Source of the DNA: Paragemmobacter straminiformis
GTDB taxonomy: Bacteria; Pseudomonadota; Alphaproteobacteria; Rhodobacterales; Rhodobacteraceae
Length of the DNA stretch: 64,000 nucleotides
Direction of reading: 5' to 3'
Assembly (NCBI RefSeq): GCF_014243445.1
Contig: NZ_JACLQD010000002.1
Coordinates: 806,001 to 870,000, forward strand
This document shows, piece by piece, positions 1-9,800 of the stretch. Made by a program: the position numbers and the translations under genes. The notes below the pieces were generated by a model, which ran no database searches, was not told where the DNA came from, and saw only the letters and a list, made by a program, of their open reading frames with translations. Position 1 is the stretch's first letter. The number at the start of each line of letters is the position of its first letter.

Positions 1-1484
1 AAGCCGAGGCCGCGACGCTTGCCAAGTCCGAGTTTCTGGCGACGATGAGCCACGAGATCCGCACGCCGCTGACCGCGATCAAGGGCTATGCCGAATTGCT
101 TGACGCGACGCCGCTTGATCCGTCGCAGCGCGACCATCTGGGACGGTTGCGCGATGCGGGTGATGTGCTGGGCACCCTGATCGACGATATCCTCGACCTG
201 TCGAAGATCGAGGCGGGGCGGATCGACCTGCACAGGGGGGCCGTCGACATCTCGGCACTTGCCGAGCGGGTGATCGCGCTGGTCCGGCCCGTTGCCGCAG
301 CCAAAGGGCTGTCGCTGGCCTGTTCGGTGGCAGAAGGTCTGCCGCGCCATATCGAGGGCGATGCGGGGCGCTTGTTGCAGGTGCTGCTGAACCTGACCAA
401 CAACGCGGTGAAGTTCACAGCGAAAGGCGGGGTCACGCTGGCATTCGAGCGGCGGGGCGAAAGCCTTGCCGTCATCGTGCGCGACAGCGGGATCGGTATC
501 GCGGCCGCCGATATGGGGCTGCTGTTCAAGCGGTTCAGCCAGATCGACAGTTCGCTGACCCGCGCGCATGGCGGCAGCGGGCTTGGCCTTGCGATCAGCC
601 AGGGCCTTGTGCAGCAGATGGGGGGCGAGATCACGGTCGAGAGCGTGGTCGGGCAAGGCAGTTCCTTTACCGTCACCCTGCCCTTGCGCGCGGCGGCGGA
701 ACCGCAGCCGCAGCAGGTGCCGCACCCTGCCGGGCTGGCGCAGGCCCCGCAGGGAGCGCGGGTGTTGATCGTCGAGGACAGCGCGCAGAACCAGGACCTG
801 ATCCGCGCGGTGCTGACGCGGGCGGGATATGCCTGCCGCAGCGCCCTGGACGGGGTCGAAGGGTTAGAGGCGGCGCGGGCGGGCGCTGTCGATCTGGTCA
901 TCATGGACATGCAGATGCCACGCATGGACGGGATCAGCGCCACGGCGGCCATCCGCGCGCTTGAAGGCCCTGCGGGGCGGGTGCCGATTCTGGCGCTTTC
1001 GGCCAATGCGCGCCCCGATCAGGCCGCGGCGATGGCGCGGGCGGGCGCGGACCGCCACCTTGCCAAGCCCTTCGGGATCGAGGATCTGACGCAGACGGTG
1101 GGCGCCCTGCTTGCGGGGCGGCTGCCCGAGGCCGCGCGCCCTGCGCCGCCCCCCCAGCCGGCCCTGCGGGACGAAGCGGCCCTGGCATCGCTGGTCGAGC
1201 TTTTGGGGGCGGAATGGGTGCGCGGGCGGCTTGGGGCCGTGCTGGGCGATCTGGACTGGATCACCACCGAAAGCGACGGGCCGGATTTGCGCAAGCGCGC
1301 GCACAGGCTGATCTCGGAGGCGGGGCAGCTTGGCTTTCCGGCGCTTGCGGAGGCGGCGCACCAGCTGGAAGAGGCGATTGACGCGGGCGCGCCGCTCGCC
1401 GCACTTCGCGCAACGCTTGCCGAACGTGCGGCCAGCGCGAAGGCTTTTCTGCCCGCCCTTCTGGACGGACTCGGCCGCGGCTGA
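1..1484 (+). CDS. Hybrid sensor histidine kinase/response regulator with Hpt domain (5' partial)
   Basis: The frame is open from base 3, so the true start and sensor region lie outside the window. Counting from the first Met (base 45), the H-box His is residue 3 (SHEIRTPL), the N-box NLTNNAVKF is at about 116-124, and the ATP-lid motifs DSGIGI and GSGLGLAI follow. A receiver domain begins near 239 (VLIVEDS), with phospho-acceptor Asp288 (MDMQMP) and Lys341. A C-terminal Hpt-like segment has His420 in AHRLISEAGQLG. This is a full His-Asp-His relay of the BarA/ArcB type, presumably membrane-bound. Its signal and partner regulator cannot be told from this fragment. The adjacent pilus genes are on the same strand but 277 bases away, so a link is only possible. 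Confidence 0.9.
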   Translation, partial: AEAATLAKSEFLATMSHEIRTPLTAIKGYAELLDATPLDPSQRDHLGRLRDAGDVLGTLIDDILDLSKIEAGRIDLHRGAVDISALAERVIALVRPVAAAKGLSLACSVAEGLPRHIEGDAGRLLQVLLNLTNNAVKFTAKGGVTLAFERRGESLAVIVRDSGIGIAAADMGLLFKRFSQIDSSLTRAHGGSGLGLAISQGLVQQMGGEITVESVVGQGSSFTVTLPLRAAAEPQPQQVPHPAGLAQAPQGARVLIVEDSAQNQDLIRAVLTRAGYACRSALDGVEGLEAARAGAVDLVIMDMQMPRMDGISATAAIRALEGPAGRVPILALSANARPDQAAAMARAGADRHLAKPFGIEDLTQTVGALLAGRLPEAARPAPPPQPALRDEAALASLVELLGAEWVRGRLGAVLGDLDWITTESDGPDLRKRAHRLISEAGQLGFPALAEAAHQLEEAIDAGAPLAALRATLAERAASAKAFLPALLDGLGRG

Positions 1485-1761
1485 CCGCCGACCGGCGCCC
1501 CAGCCTAAAGCCTTGGGATGCATCCTTTCGGATGGCGGCCAAGCCATTGATTCAAAATCAAATAAACGCAGATGACCGAACCTAGGCCGAATGGCCTATA
1601 TGCCCGGCGGCAATGGCCTAAAGCACCAGTCCGAATAGCGCGAGCGGCGAAAAACACCGATCTTCATCGCATCGGACGGCAAGCAAGAACGCCCCGTCCG
1701 GGAAGAAACACACGGGATTAGCTGCCCGATCAACCCGACGATCAACCCAAGGATCAAAGTC

Positions 1762-1938
1762 ATGAAAACCCTCGTTTCGCGTTTCATCAAATCTGAATCC
1801 GGTGCCACCGCCATCGAATACGGCCTGATCGCCGCGCTCGTCTCGGTCGTCATCATCACCGCCATCACCACGATGGGCACGAACCTGACCGCGACCTTCG
1901 ACTCGATCGCGACCGCCTTGGGTGGCGCGACCCAGTGA
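1762..1938 (+). CDS. flp: Flp/Fap-type pilin
   Basis: This 58-residue protein starts MKTLVSRFIKSESGATAIEYG. It has the class III (Flp) prepilin signature: a short basic leader, cleavage expected after the Gly of ESG|ATAIEYGL, conserved Glu and Tyr at +4/+5 of the mature end, and a hydrophobic helix (LIAALVSVVIITAI). Flp is the major subunit of Tad pili used for surface attachment. The prepilin peptidase gene follows about 100 bases downstream, and cpaB and cpaE-like genes come after it. The identification rests on the motif and the context. I see no second flp copy in the window. Confidence 0.92.
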   Translation: MKTLVSRFIKSESGATAIEYGLIAALVSVVIITAITTMGTNLTATFDSIATALGGATQ

Positions 1939-2039
1939 TCGGCACAAAGGCCGAACTGCCCGATGCCGTGCGGGGCTGAACGATCCGCCCCGCACAGCGA
2001 CACTTTCTCCGGCAGGACCGGGCGCAAAGGAAAGCCAAA

Positions 2040-2567
2040 ATGGACTTGCTTCCCAACTGGCCAGACCTGAACCAAGCGGCGGCGACAATCGCTGTCGCGC
2101 TGTTTCTTGCGGCGCTCGGCTATGCGGCGCTGCGGGATGTGCGGACCCTGACGGTTCCGAATGCGCTTGTCGGCGGCCTGCTGCTGGTGTGGGTCGTCTT
2201 TGCGCCGATCGCGGGGCTGAGTTCGCGCGAGATGGCGCTGGATGCCGGATCGGCTGCAATGGTGTTCTTTGCCACGGTGGCCGCCTATGCGATGGGCTGG
2301 ATGGGCGGCGGCGACAGCAAATTGCTGACGGTGTCGTCGCTTTGGCTTGGTGCCGGACAGGTGGTGCCGTTCCTGATGGCAACGATGCTTGCCGGAGGCG
2401 GGCTTGCGCTGGGGATCGTGGCCTTGCGGCTGTTGCCGCGCAATCTGCCCTTTCCCGACCGGTTCGCCCCTGCCGAAGGTGCCGCGCGCGAGCTTCCCTA
2501 TGCGCTGGCCATCGCGCTTGGCGCCCTGACCGTTCTTCCCCGTACCTCGTGGCTGGGCGCGCTGTAA
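2040..2567 (+). CDS. cpaA: Prepilin peptidase, CpaA/TadV type (A24 family)
   Basis: This 175-residue protein with four to five hydrophobic segments is the short form of the type IV prepilin peptidases, lacking the N-methylation domain. The two catalytic Asp motifs are present: Asp33 in LRDVRTLTVPNA and Asp92 in the MGGGDSK motif (GxGD-like). It should cleave the leader of the Flp pilin encoded just upstream, and probably those of the TadE-like pseudopilins downstream, in the inner membrane. It lies in the pilus cluster between flp and cpaB, all on one strand. Confidence 0.9.
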   Translation: MDLLPNWPDLNQAAATIAVALFLAALGYAALRDVRTLTVPNALVGGLLLVWVVFAPIAGLSSREMALDAGSAAMVFFATVAAYAMGWMGGGDSKLLTVSSLWLGAGQVVPFLMATMLAGGGLALGIVALRLLPRNLPFPDRFAPAEGAARELPYALAIALGALTVLPRTSWLGAL

Positions 2568-2603
2568 CGCTGCGCCGACCGTCCGACCAAAAGGATATTC
2601 CCT

Positions 2604-3413
2604 ATGTTGCGCGTGATCCTGCTTTCCATCGCCCTTGCTGCCGGCGTCTCTGCGGCCTGGCTTGTGCAGGCGGTGCAACCGACCGAGGCGAATGCCGACA
2701 GCGACACCGCCAAGGCCGCCATGCAGACGGTCGAAGTGCTGGTTGCGGCGACGGACCTTCCGGCAGGGACGGTGTTGCAGGCCGATGACATGCGCTGGCA
2801 GGTCTGGCCGGCCGAAGCGGCCAATGACGCCTTCATCCGCTATTCGGCGCGGCCGACCGCTCCGACCGAGATTGCCGGCACGACGCTGCGCATGCCCTTG
2901 CGGGCGGGAACGCCGATGATGGACGACCAGGTCGGCGACACGACGAACGGCTTCCTGTCGGGCGTGCTGACGCCGGGGATGCGCGCGGTCGCCATTCCGG
3001 TTTCGGCCGAGCGCACGGCGGGCGGCTTCATCCTGCCCAACAACCGCGTCGACGTGCTGCTGGTGATGTCTTGCGAAAGCTCGGCCGATTGCTCGAACGG
3101 GGTCGAGGTGCATACCATCTTGCAGAATGTGCGGGTTCTGGCCATCGACCAGTCGGGCACCGATCCGGAAAAGAGCGCCGTCGTCGGCAAGACCGCGACG
3201 CTGGAGCTGTCGCCGTCGGATGCCGAAGAGATCGTCGCAGCCGAAGCCGCGGGCAAGCTGTCGCTGGTGCTGCGTGCGAGCAGTGACGAGACGATCGTCA
3301 CGCTGGGCAAGGACAGTATCCCCGCCGCCCAGCCCGCCACGCCCGAGCCTGCACGGACACATACGGTTCGCGTGATGCGCGCAGGCGTCGCCGAAACCTA
3401 TGATGTCAACTGA
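2604..3413 (+). CDS. cpaB: Flp pilus assembly protein CpaB/RcpC
   Basis: This 269-residue protein has one N-terminal membrane anchor or signal (about residues 1-18). A SAF-like domain follows (VEVLVAATDLPAGTVLQADDMRWQ, from about residue 44), then the RcpC/CpaB region with RAVAIPVSAERTAGGFILPNNRVDVLLV. CpaB is periplasmic and is thought to work with the secretin CpaC in Tad pilus assembly. In related alphaproteobacteria cpaC normally comes next, but here the cpaE-like gene follows after 33 bases, so the secretin gene is missing from this position. Two Cys in VMSCESSADCSN could form a disulfide. Confidence 0.9.
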   Translation: MLRVILLSIALAAGVSAAWLVQAVQPTEANADSDTAKAAMQTVEVLVAATDLPAGTVLQADDMRWQVWPAEAANDAFIRYSARPTAPTEIAGTTLRMPLRAGTPMMDDQVGDTTNGFLSGVLTPGMRAVAIPVSAERTAGGFILPNNRVDVLLVMSCESSADCSNGVEVHTILQNVRVLAIDQSGTDPEKSAVVGKTATLELSPSDAEEIVAAEAAGKLSLVLRASSDETIVTLGKDSIPAAQPATPEPARTHTVRVMRAGVAETYDVN

Positions 3414-3446
3414 TCGCAACACCGCAATTCGACGGAACGCCCGAAG

Positions 3447-4709
3447 ATGACCCTTCACCTTGCCGATTTCACCAATCCTTTGCCCGAGGTTCCGGAATTT
3501 GCGTCCCAGCCTGTGGGACTGCTGCCGCCGCTGAACATAGCCGTCTTTACCGAAACGCCCGCCTTTGCCGCCTGCGTTGCCGGATTGGGGGCAAGCCGCC
3601 AGTTCGCCCGTGTGCGGATGGTGGTGCATGAGGGCGGGTTGAAGGGGGCGCTGGCGGCCTTTGTCGATGCCCCTGCCCCGCAATTGCTGCTGATCGAGAC
3701 GGATGCCGCGCCGCAAGACTTGCTCGAGGGTCTGGATGCGCTTTCGGAATTCTGCGATCCGGGCACGCGGCTTTTGCTGGTGGGCGGCGACAATGACATC
3801 GCGCTGTATCGCGAACTGATCCGCCGTGGCGTTTCCGATTATCTGCCGCGTCCTGTCAGCGTGGCGGGTGTGCTGAAAAGCCTTGCGGACATCGCCTCGC
3901 ACCACGGGGTTGCGGCGAAGGGGTCGCTTACGGCCTTTGTCGGGGCGAGCGGGGGTGCCGGGTCGTCGACCGTCGCGCTGAATACGGCATGGCTGGTGGG
4001 ACAGGCCGGGCACGGGATGGCGGGGTTGATCGACCTCGACCTCGATTTCGGGACGGCGGGCGTTTCGCTGGCCCTCGACGCCTCGCGCGGGATCGCCGAG
4101 GCGCTGCGGGCGGGGGCGAACCTTGACGCGCAACTGCTGGACGGGCTGTTCGACAGCTACGACGCGAACCTGCGCGTGCTGGCGGCGACCGATGCCGCGG
4201 GGCTTGCGCAGAACCCGACGACCGAGTCGGTCGACCATCTTTCCGATCTGGCGCGAAGCGAGGGGCAGTCGGTGATGCTGGACCTGCCGATGATCGGCAA
4301 TCCGCTTACGCGCCATGCGCTGCGCTCGGCGGACCGGGTGGTTCTGACCACGACGCCCGATCTGGCGGGCCTGCGCAACAGCCGCAAGATGCTCGACATG
4401 ATCGCGGAGATGCGGCCCGACGATCCGCATCCGCTGGTGGTGCTGAACAAGGTGGGGCTGTCGAAACGCACCGAAATCGGCGCGCGGGATTTCGCGCATA
4501 CGCTGGGAATTGCCCTGACGGCGACCCTGCCCTTTGACGGCAAGGGGTTTGCCCATTCGACCAACCTCGGGCGGGTGCATGTGGCGACACGGGCGGGACG
4601 CGGTGCTGCAAGCGCGTTGCAACCCTTGGTGCGCGCGCTGGCCGGAGCGGGGCATCCGGAGAAGGCCGCAGCCAAGCCTTTGCTGCAACGTCTGCTGCAC
4701 AGGGGGTAG
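3447..4709 (+). CDS. cpaE: CpaE/TadZ-like pilus assembly ATPase
   Basis: This 420-residue protein has a receiver-like N-terminal domain (about 28-150) without clear phosphorylation residues, followed by a MinD/ParA-type ATPase domain (about 160-400). The P-loop reads VGASGGAGSSTVALN (residues 165-179). The Lys of the usual GKS/T is replaced, as is common in the CpaE/TadZ family. LIDLDLDFG and VLNKVGLSKR match the other MinD-like motifs. TadZ/CpaE places the Tad machinery at the pole or a focus. The gene ends in a 15-base tandem repeat that carries into the next start. Confidence 0.87.
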   Translation: MTLHLADFTNPLPEVPEFASQPVGLLPPLNIAVFTETPAFAACVAGLGASRQFARVRMVVHEGGLKGALAAFVDAPAPQLLLIETDAAPQDLLEGLDALSEFCDPGTRLLLVGGDNDIALYRELIRRGVSDYLPRPVSVAGVLKSLADIASHHGVAAKGSLTAFVGASGGAGSSTVALNTAWLVGQAGHGMAGLIDLDLDFGTAGVSLALDASRGIAEALRAGANLDAQLLDGLFDSYDANLRVLAATDAAGLAQNPTTESVDHLSDLARSEGQSVMLDLPMIGNPLTRHALRSADRVVLTTTPDLAGLRNSRKMLDMIAEMRPDDPHPLVVLNKVGLSKRTEIGARDFAHTLGIALTATLPFDGKGFAHSTNLGRVHVATRAGRGAASALQPLVRALAGAGHPEKAAAKPLLQRLLHRG

Positions 4710-4731
4710 CGATGTCGGGGGTAGCGATGTC
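4702..4731 (+). repeat. 15-base tandem duplication across the cpaE stop and tadE start
   Basis: The unit gggggtagcgatgtc occurs twice in a row (4702-4716 and 4717-4731), followed by another ggggg. It duplicates the purine-rich ribosome-binding stretch and the start codon of the TadE-like gene, and keeps the frame. Confidence 0.9.
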
Positions 4732-5173
4732 GGGGGTTTTGAAGAGCTTCTGGGCGGAAACGGCCGGTGTGGCGGCAATCGAGTTCGCCCTGCTCGCGCC
4801 GACGCTGCTGGTGATGCTGCTCGCTTCGATGGACCTGAGCGCCGTTCTGTCCGAGCGCGAGGGGCTGGACCATGTGCTGCGGTCGGGCGCGCAGCTGGCG
4901 ATGGCGGATGCGGGGAGTTCGGCCGTGCTTGCCGTGATGCAGGGTGCGGCGTCGGAACAGTTCCCGCAGGCTGCGGTTCCGGCGGTGACGCTGAGCGCGT
5001 CGCGGTTCTGCGCCTGCCCGAATGCGCCCGCCACCTCGGTCGGGTGCGGGACGATCTGCACGGGGAACCAGCCCACCTATATTTTCTACCACATGTCCGC
5101 GACCAAAAGCTTCAGCGGCATCCTGTTTCCGCGCCTCGATTTCGCGCCCGCGCTTCAGGTCGAAGTGCGATGA
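4712..5173 (+). CDS. TadE-like pseudopilin 1
   Basis: This 153-residue protein has a short leader and the TadE-type helix AAIEFALLAPTLLVMLLASM (about 17-37), then a soluble C-terminal part with four Cys (CACPNAPATSVGCGTIC). TadE/TadF proteins are minor pseudopilins processed by the A24 peptidase. Two in-frame ATG codons, at 4712 and 4727, arise from a 15-base tandem duplication, each preceded by GGGGG. The family does not need the first five residues (MSGVA), so translation could begin at either. The stop overlaps the next start (ATGA). Confidence 0.82.
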   Translation: MSGVAMSGVLKSFWAETAGVAAIEFALLAPTLLVMLLASMDLSAVLSEREGLDHVLRSGAQLAMADAGSSAVLAVMQGAASEQFPQAAVPAVTLSASRFCACPNAPATSVGCGTICTGNQPTYIFYHMSATKSFSGILFPRLDFAPALQVEVR

Positions 5174-5562
5174 CCGCCCTGCAACGCTTTGTGCGTGACG
5201 AGGGCGGGGCGACGGCCGTGGAATTCGCGATTGTCGGCGCGATCTTCGTGGTTCTTTGCATGGGGCTGATCGACTTTGGCCGCAACTTCGACCTGCAGGG
5301 GCGGGTCGGCCATGCGGCGGATGTGGCGGCGCGGACGCTGTTTCTGGACAAGACCGCCACACAGGCACAGATCACGGCGCGGATCGGCGCGGCCTTTCCG
5401 ACGCTGGGTTTCGACGAGATGACGCTGACCGTGACCAACCAGACCATCGGTGCGCATCCCTATCGCAAGGTGACGGTTTCGATGCCGCTGCATTTTCTGA
5501 CCCCCGGCTTCCTGCGGCGCGGGGGAACCATCTCGGTTGACCGGATCGTGCCCGTCGGCTGA
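5170..5562 (+). CDS. TadE-like pseudopilin 2
   Basis: This 130-residue protein begins MTALQRFVRDEGGATAVEFA and has the TadE pattern: a basic leader, a Gly-Gly cleavage region, Glu at the +5-like position, and a hydrophobic helix to about residue 38 (VGAIFVVLCMGLIDFG). It overlaps the upstream TadE-like gene by ATGA, so the pair is translationally coupled. I chose the start at 5170 because a longer upstream extension of this frame would run through the preceding gene. It is the last pilus gene of the cluster, followed by 114 bases and then an RND efflux operon. Confidence 0.83.
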   Translation: MTALQRFVRDEGGATAVEFAIVGAIFVVLCMGLIDFGRNFDLQGRVGHAADVAARTLFLDKTATQAQITARIGAAFPTLGFDEMTLTVTNQTIGAHPYRKVTVSMPLHFLTPGFLRRGGTISVDRIVPVG

Positions 5563-5602
5563 GTTTTATCGCGCCATCTCAGGTGCGAAACCGGACCTTT
5601 CC

Positions 5603-5630
5603 TTGACATTGCGGCTGGAAGTGTAAATGC
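5603..5630 (+). promoter_or_regulatory. Candidate promoter of the RND efflux operon
   Basis: A perfect -35 hexamer TTGACA lies at 5603-5608, followed after about 15-17 bases by the AT-rich stretch TAAATGC, 47 bases before the adaptor start. The -10 is weak. The assignment is inferred from position and the -35 match only. Confidence 0.45.
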
Positions 5631-5676
5631 AAACAGGGCATTACACCGCCTGTCTTTCGCACGAAGGGTCCGATCC

Positions 5677-6822
5677 ATGGTCAAGCGTCTGGTCATCGCC
5701 ATCATCTTGCTTGCCCTGATCGGAGGCGGGCTGGTCGGCTTCAACATGTTCCGCGACAACATGATCGCGCAGATCTTTGCCAACATGCCGCAGCAGACGG
5801 CCACGGTATCGACCGTCGAGGCGAAGCCCGTGACTTGGACGCCGGTGATCGAGGCCATCGGCACGGTCAACGCGGCACAGGGTGTGGAGTTGACGACGGA
5901 AACGGCGGGTGTGGTCAAGGCGATCAGCTTCACCGCCAACGCGCGGGTCGAGGCGAGCGCGGAATTGCTGCGGCTGGACGATGTGGTGGAACGGGCCGAT
6001 GTGGAAGCGGCGCGGACGCAATCGCAACTGGCCGAGACCAATCTGAAGCGCACGTCTGAATTGTCGCAGCGCGGGGCCGCCACCAATGCATCGCGCGAGC
6101 AGACGGAGGCGGCGGCGGAAGCCGCCAAGGCGCAGCTTGCCCGGGCCGAGGCGGTTCTGGCGCAGCGCGTGGTTTCGGCCCCCTTTGCCGGAACCGTCGG
6201 GATCGCGCGGGTCGATCTTGGCCAGTACGTGACGCCCGGAACGGTGGTGGCGACCTTGCAGGACGTCTCGACCATGCGGGTCGATTTCGCCCTGCCCGAA
6301 CAGGATTTGCCCAGCCTGAAGGTCGGCCAGAAGATTTCGGTCCGGATTGAGGGCTTGGACGAAAGCTTTGCGGGGGCGTTGACGGGGATCGATCCGCGCG
6401 TCGACCCCGCGACGCGACTGGTCGCCCTGCGCGGATCGGTCGAGAATGCGGGCGGCAAGCTGACGCCCGGCCAGTTCGTGCGGATCAAGGTGGAACTTCC
6501 CGCCGAAGAGGGCGTCATCGCCCTGCCGCAAACCACGGTGAGCGCCAGCCTTTACGGCGATTACGTCTATGTCGTCCGCCCCAAGGAAGGGGCCGAGCCG
6601 CCGAAAGAGGGCGAAGCGCCGGCGCTGGAAGTGCGGCAGGTCTTTGTCGAGACGGGGCGCCGTTCGGGCGGTTTGGTCGAGGTGCGCAGCGGCGTGGCCG
6701 CGGGCGATCAGGTGGTGACGGCGGGGCAGAACCGGCTGACGAACGGGCAACCCGCCGCTGTCGACAATTCGGTCAACCCGGCCGCCGGGGCCACGGGTGC
6801 CGCGACGGGGGCAACGGAATGA
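5677..6822 (+). CDS. RND efflux periplasmic adaptor (membrane fusion protein)
   Basis: This 381-residue protein has an N-terminal membrane anchor (LVIAIILLALIGGGLVGFN). The usual MFP order follows: a barrel-sandwich half (VTWTPVIEAIGTVNAAQGVEL), an alpha-helical hairpin rich in Ala and Gln (about 105-160), the second lipoyl half (RVVSAPFAGTVGIARVDLGQYV), and the beta-barrel and membrane-proximal domains. It bridges an inner-membrane RND pump and an outer-membrane channel. Its stop overlaps the pump gene by ATGA. No outer-membrane factor gene is adjacent. The substrate is unknown. Confidence 0.92.
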   Translation: MVKRLVIAIILLALIGGGLVGFNMFRDNMIAQIFANMPQQTATVSTVEAKPVTWTPVIEAIGTVNAAQGVELTTETAGVVKAISFTANARVEASAELLRLDDVVERADVEAARTQSQLAETNLKRTSELSQRGAATNASREQTEAAAEAAKAQLARAEAVLAQRVVSAPFAGTVGIARVDLGQYVTPGTVVATLQDVSTMRVDFALPEQDLPSLKVGQKISVRIEGLDESFAGALTGIDPRVDPATRLVALRGSVENAGGKLTPGQFVRIKVELPAEEGVIALPQTTVSASLYGDYVYVVRPKEGAEPPKEGEAPALEVRQVFVETGRRSGGLVEVRSGVAAGDQVVTAGQNRLTNGQPAAVDNSVNPAAGATGAATGATE

Positions 6823-9800
6823 GCCCGTCAGACATTTTCATCAAGCGGCCCGTCCTGTCGACGGTGCTGGGTCTTTTGATCCTGCTTTTGGGCTTTCAGG
6901 GCCTAAGCTCTTTGTCGATCCGGCAATATCCCAAGGTGGACGAGACGGTTATCACCATCTCGACCATCTATCCCGGCGCCGCCCCCGAGTTGATTCAGGG
7001 TTTCATCACCTCGCCCATCGCGGCGGCCGTGGCGACGACCGAGAATGTGGATTACGTCACCTCGTCCTCGCGTCCGTCCTCCTCGACGGTGACGGTGAGC
7101 ATGCGTCTGGGGGCCAACCCCGACGTGGCGCTGACCGAGGTGATGTCGAAGGTGCAGCAGGTGCGCAGCCAGTTGCCGTCCGAGGCGGAAGACCCGACCA
7201 TCGTGAAGGGCACGGGGATGAACTTCGCCACGATGTATCTGGCGATGCAGAACCCCAACATGACGGCCGAGCAGATCACCGAATACATCCAGCGCGTGAT
7301 CCGTCCGCGCATGTCGACGATTCCGGGTGTGGCCGAGATTCAGGTGATCGGGGCTGCGAATTACGCCATGCGTGTCTGGGTGGACCCCGTGAAACTGGCC
7401 GGGCGCGGCGTGACGGCTGCCGAGGTTCTGGCGGCGATCAACGCCTCGAACTTCTTGTCGGCGCCGGGCAAGACGCAGAATGAATACGTGGCCTATGCGA
7501 TCACGCTGCAATCGACGCTGCAGACGCCCGAGGCTTTCGCCGCCCTGCCCGTGCGGGCGACGGGGGATGACGTGGTGCGCCTGGGCGATGTGGCGCGCGT
7601 GTCGCTGGAAGCGAAATCGTCGGATACGATCGTGAACTTCAACGGCCAGCCCGGCACCTTCATCGGGATTTTCCCGACCCCGGGGGCCAACCCGCTGGAC
7701 ATGTCGGCCGAAGTGATCAAGGCGCTGCCGTCGATCCAGAGTTCGTTGCCCGACGGCATGCTGCTGACCATGATGTATGACAGCACCGAGCAGATCAGCG
7801 CCTCGATCGACGAGGTGTTCAAGACGATTGCCGAAGCCGTCACCATCGTCGTGGTGATCATCCTGCTTTTCCTCGGCTCGTTCCGGTCGGTGTTGATGCC
7901 CATCGTCACCATTCCGCTGTCGCTGACGGGCGTGCTGTTCGTGCTGTTCCTTTTCGGCTATTCGATCAACCTTCTGTCGCTGCTGGCGATGGTGCTGGCC
8001 ATCGGGCTTGTCGTCGATGACGCCATTGTCGTGGTCGAGAACATCCACCGCCATATCGAGGAAGGGTTCCGCCCGATCCAGGCGGCGTTCCTGTCGATGA
8101 AAGAGATTTTCGGGGCGGTCGTCGCCATGACGATCACGCTGGCGGCCGTGTTCGCGCCGCTTGCCTTTACCGGCGGGTTGACCGGATCGCTGTTCCGCGA
8201 GTTCGCGGTGACGCTGGCGGGGGCGGTGGTGATTTCCGGCGTGGTCGCGCTGACGATCACGCCGATGATGGCCGCACGCGTGCTGAAGCAGGGACATTCC
8301 TCGCGGTTCCAGACGGCGGTGGACCGTGCCTTCGACCGGCTGGCCGCGTGGTATGAACGGCGCGTGTCCTCGAGCCTCGACTACCGGCCTGTCACCTTTC
8401 TGATGGTGGCGGTGCTGGTGTCGCTGACGGGGTATCTGTTCCTGAAAACCTCGACCGAGCTGGCACCTGAGGAGGATTCGGGGGCGCTGTTCTCGTTCGT
8501 CAACGCGCCGCCCTATGCGACGAGCGCCTATACGCGCACCTATATCGACCAGATGCGCGATCTGACCAAGGATTTGCCCGAGCTGTCGGCCAATTTCTCG
8601 ATCGTGGGTTTCGGCGGGGCGACCAATTCGGGCATCGCGCTCTGGGCGTTCAAGGACTGGTCCGAGCGGGAGCGGTCGCAAAAGGAGATACAGGCCGATC
8701 TGCAGGGGCGGATCAGCCCGATCACCGGGGTGCAGGCCTTTGTCTTTGCGCCGCCTTCGCTGCCCGGCGCAGGCGGGGGCCTGCCGATCAGCATGGTGCT
8801 GCAATCGACCGGACCTTCGGACCGGATTTTCGAGGTGGCCGAGGAGATCAAGGCCAAGGCGCAGGCTTCGGGCAAGTTCATCATCGTGCAGAATTCGCTG
8901 GCCTATAACGCGCCGCAGATCACGGTGAAGATCGACCGGGACCGCGCGGCTGCGCTGAACCTGCCGGCTTCGGATATCGGGCGGACGCTGGGGCTGCTGG
9001 TGGGCGGCGGTGCGGTGGCGCAGTTCGACCGCGATTCCAACAGCTATGACGTGATCCTTCAGGTGCCCGAGGAATATCGCAACAACCCCGAACGGTTGCG
9101 CGATTTCTACGTGCGTTCGGCCACGGGGGCGATGGTGCCGCTTTCGGCGGTGATCACGGTAGAGACCGGCGTGGCGCCTTCGGCGATCGAGCAGTTCAAC
9201 CAGCTCAACTCGACCACCCTTTCGGCCCTGCCGATTCCGGGCGTGTCGACGGGCGACGGCTTGCAGACACTGGTCGATGCGGCGCGGCCCCTGCTGCCGG
9301 ACGGGTTCTTCATCGACTATTCGGGACAGTCGCGGCTGGAAGTGACCGAAGGCAACACGATCATGATCGCCTTTGCGGCGGCCATCGTGGTGATCTATCT
9401 GGTGCTGGCGGCGCAGTTCGAGAGTTTCCGCGATCCGCTGATCATCCTGATGTCGGTGCCGCTGTCGATCTTTGGCGCGATCATTCCGCTGAACATCGGG
9501 TTGGGGACGCTGAACATCTATACGCAGGTCGGGCTGATCACGCTGATCGGACTGATTACCAAACACGGCATCCTGCTGGTCGAATTCGCCAACCAGGCGC
9601 GGCGCGAGCGCGGGCTTTCGCGGCGGGACGCCATAGTCGCCGCGGCCAAGGTGCGGTTGCGGCCCATTCTGATGACGACGGCGGCCATGGCGCTGGGGGT
9701 CATTCCGCTGATCATCGCAAGCGGCGCGGGTGCGGCCGCGCGCTATTCGGTGGGTCTGGTGATCTTTTCGGGCATCACGGTCGGCACGATGTTCACGCTG

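Noticed and set aside
1596-4778. Long antisense open frame (over 1000 codons) opposite the pilus genes
   Set aside because: It is Arg/Gln/His-rich and without recognisable domains, and lies opposite six well-supported genes. This is a common effect of high third-position GC.
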